From Halochromatium salexigens (lineage in GTDB: Bacteria > Pseudomonadota > Gammaproteobacteria > Chromatiales > Chromatiaceae): 51,523 bases of DNA. Below the pieces are notes generated by a model. The model was given only the letters and a program-made list of their open reading frames with translations, was not told where the DNA came from and did no database searches. The position numbers were made by a program, and so were the translations under genes. The stretch is taken from assembly GCF_016653295.1 (NCBI RefSeq), contig NZ_NHSF01000019.1:1-51523 (forward strand). Direction: 5' to 3'. Positions 36,621 to 47,206 of the stretch are shown here, one piece after another (position 1 is the first letter of the stretch; the number at the start of each line of letters is the position of its first letter).

Positions 36621-38344
36621 CTGAAGCCGCCGAGGGACTCGCCAAACGCGCCACCGGCATCAGGGGCCTGGATCAGATGACCCGAGGCGGACTCCCGGCC
36701 GCCGGAGGCACCCTGATTCTGGGGCGACCAGCCTCTGGCAAGACCGTGCTTGCCATGCAGATCCTGGCCCAGGCCATCGCGCGTGGTGAAGGGGCGATTT
36801 TCGTCTCGTTCGAGGAATCGCGCCGCCAGGTCTTGCGCGATGCGGCGTCCTTTTCTTGGTGGCACCACTTGCATGACGAGCAGCGATTCGAGCTGATCGA
36901 TGCGCGTCCAGCCCCAGGCTCAAGGGTCTCCGGCGAGTTCGATCTCGAGGGGCTCTTGGCAGCGATTGGATTCTGCGTCGAGCGCACCGGCGCGCACTGG
37001 TTGGTCTTCGATGGGATCGATCAACTGCTGCGCCGACAGCAAGACGCCTTAATGGCGGCCGATCAGATCCACGGCCTAAGCAACTGGTGCGAGGAGCGCG
37101 ACCTGTCCCTGATCCTGACCGGCAAGTTGAGCGAGCACAGTCTCGCGCCGACTCATCTGGAAGGCATTGAATTCCTATTACCCAGCGTTTTTATCCTCTC
37201 CACGACCCTGGTCTCGAATCAGCTGAGCCGTCGCTTTCGCATCGCCAAGTACCGTGGCAGCGCGCATACAACCGACGAGGTTGCGATGCTCCTCGACGAC
37301 GATGGCGTGCACTTTCCCTATGCCATACGCCCCACCGCAGCCGCCGGACCAGCTCCGAACGAGCGCATCAGCACAGGCATTCGCAGGCTCGACGAGGTGC
37401 TGGAGGGCGGTTTCTACAGGGGCTCGACAAGCCTGATCTCGGGCCAGCCCGGCACCGCCAAGACCACGCTGTCGGGCAGTGTCGCGGCCGCCGCCGCCGC
37501 CCGTGGCGAACGCACGTTATTTATCAGCTTCGATGAGCAGCAGGCCACGGTGGTACGCAATCTGGCCTCGGTGGGGATCTCCCTCGGCGAGCCGATCGCG
37601 TCCGGTCTAATCCAATTCCACGCGCGCGAGGCTTGGAATGGACTGATCGAGGCGCACTACCATGCACTGCAGCAGTTGATCGATGGCTTCGAGCCCGATT
37701 GCCTGATCATCGATCCGATCTCCGCGTTACTCAAGGCAGATGGCGCCGATAGCGCCCAGGTCGCCATCGAACGCGTGCTCAGCACCACCCGCGCGCGCGG
37801 CATCACCACCCTGTTGACCTCATTGGGCACGCAAATCGATCCCACCAGCGAGGCCACCCTGAGCCATGCCTCGACCCTGGCCGATACCTGGCTGGTGCTC
37901 GGATACAACGTCCGTGGTGGCGAGCGTAACCGCTCGCTCTCGGTGGTGAAGTCACGCGGTTCTGCGCATTCGGACCAGGTCCGCGAACTCATCCTGGCAC
38001 GCCAAGGCATTGATCTCGCCGAAGTCTACGAATATGGGACCGAGGTCCTGATGGGCACGGCGCGGATGCAGAAGGAGAGCGAAGAAGCGATCAATCGCCG
38101 ACTCAAGAGGCTCGAGGATAATCAGCGCCAACGCGCGTTGAAGCAACGGATCGAGCAGACCGAGGCCGAGGCCGAGCGCCTGCGGCTCGAATTGCAGGCG
38201 CACGAGGAAGAACGCTCGGCGCGCGAGCAAAGCGCTCGGCGTCATGAGCGCGAGGTCATGAGTCGCCGGACTCCGAGTGCCAAGGGGGGCGACGATGACC
38301 AGCATCGGACGCCAGAACAGCCCCCGCCAAAGGGTGCGGCATGA
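36617..38344 (+). CDS. kaiC: KaiC-like double RecA-domain ATPase/kinase
   Basis: 575 residues, GTG start overlapping the upstream stop. Domain CI (about 10-240) has Walker A GRPASGKT (36-43) and catalytic FEE (65-67). Domain CII (about 250-480) has GQPGTAKT (276-283) and FDE (305-307). The CII phosphorylation region reads TLSHAST: T414, S419 and T420 line up with T426, S431 and T432 of Synechococcus KaiC. The cyanobacterial KaiA-binding tail is replaced by about 80 residues of charged coiled coil (from 482) and a polar end. KaiC forms hexamers with slow ATPase and autokinase cycles. No kaiA is present, so any timing function here is inference. Confidence 0.9.
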   Translation: MTEAAEGLAKRATGIRGLDQMTRGGLPAAGGTLILGRPASGKTVLAMQILAQAIARGEGAIFVSFEESRRQVLRDAASFSWWHHLHDEQRFELIDARPAPGSRVSGEFDLEGLLAAIGFCVERTGAHWLVFDGIDQLLRRQQDALMAADQIHGLSNWCEERDLSLILTGKLSEHSLAPTHLEGIEFLLPSVFILSTTLVSNQLSRRFRIAKYRGSAHTTDEVAMLLDDDGVHFPYAIRPTAAAGPAPNERISTGIRRLDEVLEGGFYRGSTSLISGQPGTAKTTLSGSVAAAAAARGERTLFISFDEQQATVVRNLASVGISLGEPIASGLIQFHAREAWNGLIEAHYHALQQLIDGFEPDCLIIDPISALLKADGADSAQVAIERVLSTTRARGITTLLTSLGTQIDPTSEATLSHASTLADTWLVLGYNVRGGERNRSLSVVKSRGSAHSDQVRELILARQGIDLAEVYEYGTEVLMGTARMQKESEEAINRRLKRLEDNQRQRALKQRIEQTEAEAERLRLELQAHEEERSAREQSARRHEREVMSRRTPSAKGGDDDQHRTPEQPPPKGAA

Positions 38345-38643
38345 ACCATCGTTCAGAGACCATGACCGTTGTTAGTCCGCGCAACCTCAAGCTCTTCGTG
38401 ACCGGCGATGCGCCGCGCTCAAAGCGAGCACGCGCCAATCTCGCCGAGGCGCTCGAACGGATCGGACTTGATCCTGACGCGGTGCCGGAGATCGACCTGA
38501 GCGCCGATCCCGTGCAAACCCTCACCTTCGGTATCTTTGCCACGCCTGCGCTGCTGCGCACCAGCGAGGCCGGCGACACCGAGGTCCTCTATGGCGACCT
38601 CTCCGAGCGGCGTGCCTTGGAACGCTTTCTGGCGCTGGGCTAG
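38341..38643 (+). CDS. kaiB: KaiB-like protein
   Basis: 100 residues, start overlapping kaiC by four bases (an ATG at 38362 is an alternative). NLKLFVTGDAPRSKRARANL, then VPEIDLSADP, FGIFATPALLRTSEAG and VLYGDLSERRALERFL match KaiB: LKLYVAG, IDVLKNP, ILATPTL and IIGDLS in the cyanobacterial form. The fold is thioredoxin-like and KaiB can switch fold when binding KaiC. Pairing with KaiC in one operon supports a KaiBC module. Confidence 0.9.
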   Translation: MNHRSETMTVVSPRNLKLFVTGDAPRSKRARANLAEALERIGLDPDAVPEIDLSADPVQTLTFGIFATPALLRTSEAGDTEVLYGDLSERRALERFLALG

Positions 38644-38689
38644 GCGGGGACGTTGGGCGAGCGGCGCTTGTCGACTCGAGCGACAGCAA

Positions 38690-38711
38690 AAAGGGCGCCG
38701 TAGCGCCCTTT
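38690..38711. terminator. Bidirectional terminator between kaiB and fba
   Basis: AAAGGGCGC (38690-38698) pairs with GCGCCCTTT (38703-38711) over a CGTA loop. On the minus strand the stem is followed by TTTTT, so it should end the tkt-fba operon; on the plus strand the T-run is weaker. Confidence 0.8.
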
Positions 38712-38743
38712 GTTATCTTCGCGAGTGCGAAAACGACCCGTGA

Positions 38744-39808
38744 TCAGTTGACCTTGGGATCGAGTTCGCCCTTGGCGTAACGCTGAGTCATCGCCTCGAG
38801 CGAGAGTGCGCGAATCTTGCTCGCATTGCCCGCGGTGCCGAAGGCCTCGTAGCGATGCTTACAGATCTCCTTCATGGCCTTGGTCGAGGCCTGCAGATAC
38901 TTGCGCGGGTCGAAGTTCTTCGGATTCTCGGCCAGGTGCTTGCGGATGGCGCCGGTCGAGGCCATGCGCAGATCGGTATCGATGTTGACCTTGCGTACAC
39001 CGTTCTTAATGCCCTCGGCGATCTCCTCGACCGGCACGCCGTAGGTCTCGCCCATGTCGCCACCGAACTCGTCGATGATCTTCAGCCACTCCTGCGGCAC
39101 CGAGGAGGAGCCATGCATGACCAGATGGGTATCCGGGATGCGAGCGTGGATCTCGCGGATGCGCTGGATGGCCAGGATGTCGCCGGTCGGCGGCCGGGTG
39201 AACTTATAGGCGCCATGGCTGGTGCCGATGGCGATGGCCAGCGCGTCGACATGGGTGTCCTGGACGAACTTGGCCGCCTCTTCCGGATCGGTCAGCAACT
39301 GATCGTGGCTGAGCTTGCCCTCGGCACCGGAGCCGTCTTCCTCGCCGGCCATGCCGGACTCGAGCGAGCCCAGGCAGCCGAGTTCACCCTCGACCGAGAC
39401 GCCGCAGGCATGCGCCATGTCGACCACCTGACGGGTGACACGGGCGTTGTAGTTGTAGTCCATCGGCGTCTTCATGTCCTCGCCGAGCGAGCCATCCATC
39501 ATCACCGAGCTGAAGCCGAGCTGGATCGAACGCTGGCAGACCGCCGGCGAGGCGCCGTGGTCCTGATGCATGACGACCGGAATGTGCGGAAACTCTTCAG
39601 TGGCTGCCAGGATCAGGTGACGCAGGAAGGGCGCGCCGGCGTACTTGCGCGCACCGGCCGAGGCCTGACAGATGACGGGAGAATCAGTCTCGTCAGCGGC
39701 CTCCATCATGGCCCGCATCTGCTCGAGGTTGTTGACGTTAAAGGCTGGGACGCCGTAGCTGTGCTCGGCGGCGTGGTCCAGCAACTGGCGAAGCGAAATA
39801 AGAGCCAT
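38744..39808 (-). CDS. fba: Class II fructose-bisphosphate aldolase
   Basis: 354 residues. [38 protein letters not shown] (catalytic Asp, metal His), [22 protein letters not shown] (metal Glu), [11 protein letters not shown] and [12 protein letters not shown] plus [11 protein letters not shown] are the zinc aldolase hallmarks (CbbA type). It joins triose phosphates into fructose and sedoheptulose bisphosphates in the Calvin cycle or splits them in glycolysis. Last gene of the tkt-gap-pgk-pyk-fba operon. Confidence 0.96.
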   Translation of the reverse strand: MALISLRQLLDHAAEHSYGVPAFNVNNLEQMRAMMEAADETDSPVICQASAGARKYAGAPFLRHLILAATEEFPHIPVVMHQDHGASPAVCQRSIQLGFSSVMMDGSLGEDMKTPMDYNYNARVTRQVVDMAHACGVSVEGELGCLGSLESGMAGEEDGSGAEGKLSHDQLLTDPEEAAKFVQDTHVDALAIAIGTSHGAYKFTRPPTGDILAIQRIREIHARIPDTHLVMHGSSSVPQEWLKIIDEFGGDMGETYGVPVEEIAEGIKNGVRKVNIDTDLRMASTGAIRKHLAENPKNFDPRKYLQASTKAMKEICKHRYEAFGTAGNASKIRALSLEAMTQRYAKGELDPKVN

Positions 39809-39870
39809 GACGGTTCTCCTCTGTCGTTGTAAAAACTGAAAAAACGGGATCGAAAGCGCTGGCCGATGCC

Positions 39871-41322
39871 TCAGTCGTCGGTCAGCAGGCGATGCTCGCC
39901 GACGCGCATGATCTTCATGATATTGGTCTGCCCCTCGACACCGCTGCGATCACCCTTGGTGATGATCACCAGATCACCCTCTTGCACGGTGCCATGGCGC
40001 AGCAGCTCTTCGATCACCTCCTTGTTGACCTCGTGGATATCGGTGCTCGAAACATCGAATCTTACCGGATAGACGCCGCGAAAAAGGGTCACTTTTCGAC
40101 GGGTTGGCACCTGCCGGGTCATCGCGTAGATGGGGATGCCGGAGCTGATGCGCGACATCCATTTGACCGTCGAGCCCGATTCGGTCAGCGCCGCGATCGC
40201 CTTGACGCCGAGATGATTGGCCGTGTACATGGTCGCCATCGCGATGGCCTCGTCGACACGACCGAAGACGGCATCGATGCGGTGCCCGGAGCGGCGCACC
40301 AGGCGTTCCTTCTCGGCCTCGGCGCAGATGCGCGACATCGATTCGACCACCTTGGTCGGGTTCTTGCCGACCGAGGTCTCGGCCGAGAGCATCACCGCAT
40401 CGGTGCCGTCGAGCACCGCGTTGGCGACATCGAAGACCTCGGCGCGGGTCGGGATCGGGTTCTCGATCATCGACTGCATCATCTGCGTCGCCGTGATCAC
40501 CACGCTGTTGCGATCGCGCGCCATGCTGATCAAGCGTTTCTGCACCGCCGGCAACTCGGCATCGCCGATCTCGACGCCGAGGTCACCGCGCGCGACCATC
40601 ACCGCGTCCGAGGCATCGATAATGTCCTCGAGCGCGTGCAACGCCTCGGCGCGCTCGATCTTGGCGACGATGCCGCCCTTGCCGCCGGCCTCTTCGAGCA
40701 GTTGTCGCGCCAGGCGCACATCGTCGCCATTGCAGACGAAGGAGACGGCCAGGTAGTCGGCCTCGATCTCGGCGGCGAAGCGGATATCGGCCTTGTCCTT
40801 GTCGGTCAGCGCCGGCGCCGAGAGCCCGCCGCCTTTCTTGTTGATGCCCTTATTGTTCGACAGCCGGCCGCCGGCCAAGACCGTGCAGTCGACGCGCCCG
40901 TCCGCGACGGCCTCGACCTGGAGTTCAATGGCGCCGTCGTCGAGCAGCAGGATATCGCCCGGCGACAGATCCTCGGCCATGCTCGGCAAGGTGGTGCCGA
41001 CGCGCGCCTGATCACCGGCCTCGAGTGGACAGGCGGCATCGATCGCAAAGGCCGCGCCCGCGGCCAGGTCGATGCCCCCGGCCTCGGCGAACTGGCCGAT
41101 GCGGATCTTCGGACCCTGCAGGTCGACGAGCAGGCCGAGCGGATGGCGTTTCGCGAGCGCGGCCTCGCGCAGCCGACGCGCGCGCTCGCGGTGGCGATCA
41201 TGCGAGTCGTGCGACATGTTCAGCCGCGCCAGATTGAGACCGGCATCCATCATGGCTTCGAGCACGCCCGGCGCATCGGTGGCGGGGCCGAAGGTGGCAA
41301 CGATCTTGGTACGTCTTGGCAT
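39871..41322 (-). CDS. pyk: Pyruvate kinase
   Basis: 483 residues. [77 protein letters not shown] and [20 protein letters not shown] identify the enzyme. It makes pyruvate and ATP from phosphoenolpyruvate. It lies 62 bases after pgk and 62 before fba; inclusion of pyk in a cbb-type operon is seen in several autotrophic proteobacteria. Confidence 0.96.
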   Translation of the reverse strand: MPRRTKIVATFGPATDAPGVLEAMMDAGLNLARLNMSHDSHDRHRERARRLREAALAKRHPLGLLVDLQGPKIRIGQFAEAGGIDLAAGAAFAIDAACPLEAGDQARVGTTLPSMAEDLSPGDILLLDDGAIELQVEAVADGRVDCTVLAGGRLSNNKGINKKGGGLSAPALTDKDKADIRFAAEIEADYLAVSFVCNGDDVRLARQLLEEAGGKGGIVAKIERAEALHALEDIIDASDAVMVARGDLGVEIGDAELPAVQKRLISMARDRNSVVITATQMMQSMIENPIPTRAEVFDVANAVLDGTDAVMLSAETSVGKNPTKVVESMSRICAEAEKERLVRRSGHRIDAVFGRVDEAIAMATMYTANHLGVKAIAALTESGSTVKWMSRISSGIPIYAMTRQVPTRRKVTLFRGVYPVRFDVSSTDIHEVNKEVIEELLRHGTVQEGDLVIITKGDRSGVEGQTNIMKIMRVGEHRLLTDD

Positions 41323-41384
41323 CTACGGGATCAACCGGCAGCGTGAGAAGAAGCGCGGCGCGCCGAGGCGGGCAAGCGATCAGA

Positions 41385-42566
41385 TCAGTCCTTGGCGCGC
41401 GCCTCGAGCATGGCCACGGCGGGGAGCGTCTTGCCTTCCAGGTATTCGAGGAAGGCGCCGCCGGCGGTCGAGATGTAGGACACCTTGTCGTAGATGGCGT
41501 ACTTCTGGATCGCCGCGATGGTGTCGCCACCGCCGGCGAGGGTGAAGGCCTCGGTCTCGGCGATCGCCATCGAGATGGTCTTGGTGCCCTCGCCGAACTG
41601 ATCGAACTCAAACACGCCGACCGGACCGTTCCAGACCACGGTGCCAGCGTTCTTGATGATCTCGGCGAGCGCCTGAGCGCTATCCGGACCGATATCGAAG
41701 ATCATGTCATCATCAGCGACCTCCTCGACCGGCTTCTGCACCGCCGGCTCGTTCTCGTCGAACTGCTTGCCGCAGACGACATCGGTCGCGATCGGGATGG
41801 TCGCACCAGCGGCGGTCGCCTTGTCCATCAGCGCCTTGGCGGTGTCGACCAGATCGTCCTCGCACAGCGACTTGCCGACCTGGTGGCCGGCGGCCTTGAT
41901 GAAGGTGTTGGCGATACCGCCGCCGACCACCAGTTGGTCGACCTTGGTCGAGAGCGCCTCGAGCACGGTCAGCTTGGTCGAGACCTTGGAGCCGCCGACG
42001 ATCGCCACCATCGGGCGCTTGGGCTCGGCCAGGGCCTTTTTCAGCGCATCCAGCTCCTCGGCCAGGAGCAGACCGGCGCAGGCGGTGGGCGCGAACTTGC
42101 CGGCACCATGGGTCGAGGCCTGAGCACGGTGCGCGGTGCCGAAGGCGTCCATCACATAGACATCGCAGAGCGCCGCGTACTGCTTGGCAAGCGCCTCGTC
42201 GTCCTTCTTCTCGCCGCTGTTGAAGCGCACGTTCTCGAGCAGCACCAGTTCGCCGTCGGCGACCTCGGGCGCGGTCTCCAGATACTCCTTGACCAGGCGC
42301 ACCTCGCGGCCGAGCTTGGCGCCGAGATCGGCGGCCACCGGCGCCAGCGAGTCCTCCTCGGAATAGATGCCCTCCTCGGGACGGCCTAGATGCGACATCA
42401 CCATGACCTTGGCACCGGCCTTGAGACAGTGTTCGAAGGTCGACAGCGAGGCGGTGATGCGCGCATCGGAGGTAACCTTGCCATTCTTGACCGGGACGTT
42501 GAGATCGGAGCGGATCAGCACCCGTTGACCGGCCAGATCAAGATCGGTGAGCTTGGTGAAGGACAT
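41385..42566 (-). CDS. pgk: Phosphoglycerate kinase
   Basis: 393 residues from ATG 42566 with an AGAGG ribosome site; the longer frame reaching 42803 overlaps gap and is not used. [53 protein letters not shown] and the C-terminal [10 protein letters not shown] are family motifs. It interconverts 3-phosphoglycerate and 1,3-bisphosphoglycerate. A large hairpin separates it from gap. Confidence 0.96.
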   Translation of the reverse strand: MSFTKLTDLDLAGQRVLIRSDLNVPVKNGKVTSDARITASLSTFEHCLKAGAKVMVMSHLGRPEEGIYSEEDSLAPVAADLGAKLGREVRLVKEYLETAPEVADGELVLLENVRFNSGEKKDDEALAKQYAALCDVYVMDAFGTAHRAQASTHGAGKFAPTACAGLLLAEELDALKKALAEPKRPMVAIVGGSKVSTKLTVLEALSTKVDQLVVGGGIANTFIKAAGHQVGKSLCEDDLVDTAKALMDKATAAGATIPIATDVVCGKQFDENEPAVQKPVEEVADDDMIFDIGPDSAQALAEIIKNAGTVVWNGPVGVFEFDQFGEGTKTISMAIAETEAFTLAGGGDTIAAIQKYAIYDKVSYISTAGGAFLEYLEGKTLPAVAMLEARAKD

Positions 42567-42604
42567 AGCGGACAGCCTCTTCAGAGATGGTGTAGTGGTC
42601 AGTA

Positions 42605-42646
42605 TTGAACGATCTGGAAAACCGAGCGGTTTTCCGCATCGTTCAA
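42605..42646 (-). promoter_or_regulatory. Intercistronic hairpin between gap and pgk
   Basis: A 42-base dyad: outer stem TTGAACGAT (42605-42613) with ATCGTTCAA (42638-42646), a 2x2 internal loop, and inner stem GGAAAACCG (42616-42624) with CGGTTTTCC (42627-42635). There is no T-run after it on the minus strand, so mRNA processing or stabilising is more likely than termination. Confidence 0.6.
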
Positions 42647-42736
42647 GCGGCTCCGGCCGAACACGCAGGCTCGGTTCGCGATCGGGCGCGGAGGGGCGAA
42701 TCCCACCCCACGCACCGATCTGCGCACGCGGCTCGA

Positions 42737-43765
<1,029 letters not shown>

Positions 43766-43848
43766 TCAAACGGGTGGGCGTCATCAGCAGAACCCAATCA
43801 GCGCGGAGGTGCGCCCGCCCCCGCGCGATGGGCTAGCGATGCAGTGCC

Positions 43849-45861
43849 TTAGAGCAGGCTGTCGACGGCCTCGGCGACGGATTCGGTGGTGACACCAAAT
43901 GCCTTATAGACATCGCCGGCGGGGGCGGACTCGCCGAAGGTGTCGATGCCAATGACCTTGCCATGCATGCCGATGTACTTCGGCCAGAGGTTGGAGACGC
44001 CGGCCTCGACCGCGACCCGTGCCTTGACCGCGTCCGGCAGCACCGACTCCTTGTAAGCCGCATCCTGGGCGTCGAAGGTGTCCATCGACGGCATCGAGAC
44101 CACGCGCACCTTGCGTCCCTTGGCGGAGAGATGTTCGGCGGCGTTCACCGCCAGCTCGACCTCGGTGCCGGTGCCGATGATGATCGCATCCGGAGTGCCA
44201 TCGCAGTCGCGCAGCACATAGGCGCCCTTCTCGATGGCGCGCATCTGCTCTTCGGTGCGACTCATGTGCGGCGCGCCCTGACGCGAAAAGATCAGCGCCG
44301 TTGGCCCGCCCGTGCGCTCAATCGCGAGCTTCCAGGCAACCGCGCTCTCGACCGCGTCACAAGGACGCCAAGTCGACATGCGCGGGGTCAGGCGCAGGAT
44401 CGAGACCTGCTCGACCGGCTGATGGGTCGGGCCGTCCTCGCCGAGGCCGATGGAGTCATGGGTATAGACAAAGATCGGGTTGATCTTCATCAGCGCCGCC
44501 ATACGCACCGCGTTGCGGGCATATTCCATGAACATCAGGAAGGTCGCGCCATAGGGCTTGAGACCGCCATGGAGCATCGCACCATTCATGATGGCCGACA
44601 TGCCGAACTCGCGCACACCGTAGTAGATGTAGTTGCCGCTGGCATCCTTCGGCCCCACGCCCTTGGCGCCGGACCAAATCGTGAGGTTGGAGCCGGCTAG
44701 GTCGGCGGAGCCGCCGAGCAGCTCTGGTAACAAGGGTCCAAGGCCATTGAGCGCGTTTTGCGACGCCTTGCGGGTGGCGATCTTCTCGGCCTTGGCGTCG
44801 ACCGATTTGATGAATTCCCAAGCCTTGGTGTCAAAGTCCTCGGGCAGTTCACCGGCCATGCGGCGTTCGAACTCGGCGGCCTCGGCCGGGAACGCGGCCT
44901 TATAAGCGGCGAACGTGTCATTCCAAGCTTGCTCGGCCTTGGCGCCGCGCGTTTTGGCGTCCCACGCTGAGGCGATCGGCTCGGGGATCTCGAACGGTGG
45001 CGCCGACCAACCCAGGGCCTCGCGGGTCAAGACGATCTCATCATCGCCGAGTGCCGCGCCGTGGCTTTCTTCCTTACCTTGCTTGTTCGGGGAGCCGAAG
45101 CCGATCACGGTCTGACAGCAGATCAAGCTCGGCTTATCGGTGATTGCGCGCGCCTCTTCGATCGCCGCCTTGACCGCCTCTGGATCATGGCCGTCGACCT
45201 TCGGGATCACATGCCAGTTGTAGGCCTCAAAGCGCTTAGGCGTATCATCGAGGAACCAGGCCGGCACATCGCCATGGCCGCGGACTTCGCCGTCGATCGA
45301 GATATTGTTGTCGTCGTAGAAGGCGATCAGCTTGCCCAGCCCAAGCGCGCCAGCCAGCGAGCAGGACTCGTGCGAAACGCCTTCCATCAGGCAGCCATCA
45401 CCGAGGAAACAGTAGGTATGGTGATCGACGATCTCATGCCCCGGCTTGTTGAACTGGGCCGCCAATACCTTCTCGGCCAGCGCCATGCCCACGGCGTTGC
45501 TGATGCCCTGCCCGAGCGGACCGGTCGTGGTCTCGATGCCTGGCGCATAGCCATACTCGGGGTGCCCTGGGGTCTTCGAGTGCAGCTGACGGAACTGTTT
45601 GATGTCCTCGATACTCAGATCATAACCAGTGAGGTGCAGTAACGAGTAGATCAGCATCGATCCGTGCCCGTTCGAGAGCACGAAGCGATCACGATTGGCC
45701 CACTCCGGGTTACCGGGATTGTGCTGCATGTAGTCGTTCCACAGCACTTCGGCAATATCGGCCATACCCATCGGCGCGCCCGGGTGCCCAGACTTCGCCT
45801 TCTGGACCGCATCCATGCTCAGCGCACGGATGGCGTTGGCAAGTTCTCTGCGTGAGGACAT
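43849..45861 (-). CDS. tkt: Transketolase
   Basis: 670 residues. [38 protein letters not shown], the thiamine diphosphate motif [14 protein letters not shown]...[27 protein letters not shown] and [12 protein letters not shown] are all present. It moves two-carbon units in the Calvin and pentose phosphate pathways. First gene of the operon with gap, pgk, pyk and fba. A near-perfect AGGAGG ribosome site lies just before the ATG, and a leader of over 200 bases is likely. Confidence 0.96.
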   Translation of the reverse strand: MSSRRELANAIRALSMDAVQKAKSGHPGAPMGMADIAEVLWNDYMQHNPGNPEWANRDRFVLSNGHGSMLIYSLLHLTGYDLSIEDIKQFRQLHSKTPGHPEYGYAPGIETTTGPLGQGISNAVGMALAEKVLAAQFNKPGHEIVDHHTYCFLGDGCLMEGVSHESCSLAGALGLGKLIAFYDDNNISIDGEVRGHGDVPAWFLDDTPKRFEAYNWHVIPKVDGHDPEAVKAAIEEARAITDKPSLICCQTVIGFGSPNKQGKEESHGAALGDDEIVLTREALGWSAPPFEIPEPIASAWDAKTRGAKAEQAWNDTFAAYKAAFPAEAAEFERRMAGELPEDFDTKAWEFIKSVDAKAEKIATRKASQNALNGLGPLLPELLGGSADLAGSNLTIWSGAKGVGPKDASGNYIYYGVREFGMSAIMNGAMLHGGLKPYGATFLMFMEYARNAVRMAALMKINPIFVYTHDSIGLGEDGPTHQPVEQVSILRLTPRMSTWRPCDAVESAVAWKLAIERTGGPTALIFSRQGAPHMSRTEEQMRAIEKGAYVLRDCDGTPDAIIIGTGTEVELAVNAAEHLSAKGRKVRVVSMPSMDTFDAQDAAYKESVLPDAVKARVAVEAGVSNLWPKYIGMHGKVIGIDTFGESAPAGDVYKAFGVTTESVAEAVDSLL

Positions 45862-46285
45862 CTGCCCCTCCTGATTTTAAGTTTCTTTCGGGTGACTGTA
45901 TCTGTTCTTGGCCCTGTTCCCGCCGATCTCGACCGACGGGAGGCCAGGGCGACAGGCGCCTGTGCTTAACAGCACAGAGCACTGACATCGATCCACATGT
46001 TGCTTGGATTGGGTCAGATGGCGAGCGTCACCGGCCTGCGGACACCAAAGCCTTTCATTCTCGCCGAAACGCGCTCGATAAGCCAAGAGAATTGCCTGGG
46101 ATCATGGCCATGCTGCTTTACCAGATCGCAATATTAAGAATTACTGAACCGATTTACGCAAGTACTCGCTGCATCCCGAGACTTGAGCAAAGCCATCGTC
46201 GCAGGCTGAAATCCATGCCTTGACAAGGCGTTAAGTCCATTCACTGCTCAGCCTCGCCAAGCCCGTCCGTGAGCGCCGTCGGCCA
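45862..46285 (-). promoter_or_regulatory. tkt operon control region and leader
   Basis: No gene seen in 424 bases. On the minus strand a weak promoter is possible: TTGCGT (46161-46156), 17-base spacer, CTTAAT (46138-46133). The leader then holds a 7-bp hairpin CTGTGCT/AGCACAG at 45960-45966/45971-45977 and ends in the AGGAGG ribosome site. A LysR-type regulator site would be expected for a cbb operon, but I could not assign one. Confidence 0.35.
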
Positions 46286-46843
46286 CTAGGCGTCACGCCA
46301 TTTGATCGAGCAACCCATGCTCGGGATCTGATGCTCGGGCCCCTGGCCGGTCTCCGCCACCTGCTTCATCGCCTCGAACAGATCGCGGCGCACACCCGCA
46401 GGCGCCGTTTCTTTCCGACTTTCATCAAGCCGGCCGCGGTATTGCAGTTCGAGCGCGCTGTTGTAGCCAAAGAAGTCAGGGGTACAGATGGCGCCAAAGC
46501 GCTTGGCGACCTCCTGACTCTCGTCCATCAGGTAGGGAAACGGAAAATCGTACTCGAGTGCCACCGCCTTCATGTGCTCGAACGAGTCCTCCGGATAATC
46601 GGATGGATCGTTGGCCATGATCGCGACACTGCCAACCCCGAGCGTCATCAGCGCTCGAGTATCGCGCACGATACGCTCGCGTACCGCCTTTACGTACGGG
46701 CAGTGATTGCAGATAAACATCACCAGCAGACCATTTGGCCCGGCGCAATCGTCACGCCGCCAGACCTGGCCGTCGACCCCAGGCAGCACGAACTCAGGTG
46801 CCTGCTGGCCAAAATCGCAGACGGGTGTTTCGAGTGAAACCAT
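46286..46843 (-). CDS. Thioredoxin-fold redox protein with CNHCPY motif
   Basis: 185 residues. APEFVLPGVDGQVW and LLVMFICNHCPYVKAVRERI show an AhpC/TSA-like thioredoxin fold with an active-site Cys-Asn-His-Cys. YDFPFPYLMDESQEVAKRFG and ICTPDFFGYN (cis-Pro loop) follow. No signal peptide, so it should be cytosolic. This small family is widespread in phototrophs and other proteobacteria, and its substrate is not known to me. Single gene between the tkt promoter and the metK upstream region. Confidence 0.8.
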   Translation of the reverse strand: MVSLETPVCDFGQQAPEFVLPGVDGQVWRRDDCAGPNGLLVMFICNHCPYVKAVRERIVRDTRALMTLGVGSVAIMANDPSDYPEDSFEHMKAVALEYDFPFPYLMDESQEVAKRFGAICTPDFFGYNSALELQYRGRLDESRKETAPAGVRRDLFEAMKQVAETGQGPEHQIPSMGCSIKWRDA

Positions 46844-47117
46844 GGTTAAAGACCCTCCTCACCGCTTGGGTTTACGAGCGGCCTATGGTAACTCAACCAT
46901 GATCGATTCCAAGGCCGGGAATCCCCTGCACCACCCCCCCAAAACCCCACATCAGAGCCTTCGCGAGGCCTAATTTCAGCCCCCCTCATGGACCCAGGGT
47001 AAAATTTTTATCTTATTGTTTTAATTTGTTTTTATACCAGAATCACCCCCTGCCCCCAGCACCCTTAGGTGCTACTCCACCCTGTCAACTGACCGCATAA
47101 TCGTTTAGACTGGGCTG
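46844..47117 (+). promoter_or_regulatory. metK upstream region with AT-rich tract and possible promoter
   Basis: No gene seen. An AT-rich tract lies at 46998-47038, unusual in this GC-rich window. A weak promoter is possible at CTGTCA (47082-47087), 17 bases, TAGACT (47105-47110), which would start RNA near 47117, just at the base of the metK leader structure. The start region of the divergent thioredoxin-like gene is also here. Confidence 0.35.
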
Positions 47118-47195
47118 CTCTCGTCAATTGATTAACCGTCCGTACCGCGGCTTTGACGGCCTTCTGCCGGTGCCTGCGGCGGACCCCAACGAGAG
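47118..47195 (+). promoter_or_regulatory. Structured metK leader that can mask the ribosome site (possible riboswitch)
   Basis: A closing stem CTCTCGT (47118-47124) with ACGAGAG (47189-47195) encloses two hairpins: CCGTC/GACGG (47136-47140/47155-47159) and GCCG/CGGC (47166-47169/47177-47180). The 3' strand of the closing stem contains GAGAG, 11 bases before the metK ATG, so the fold could block translation. It does not match a SAM riboswitch class that I recognise. Confidence 0.4.
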
Positions 47196-47206
47196 ACCCT
47201 CGATCT

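Noticed and set aside
39892-41346. 484-codon plus-strand frame opposite pyk
   Set aside because: Shadow of pyruvate kinase: repetitive Arg/Asp/His composition and no motif.
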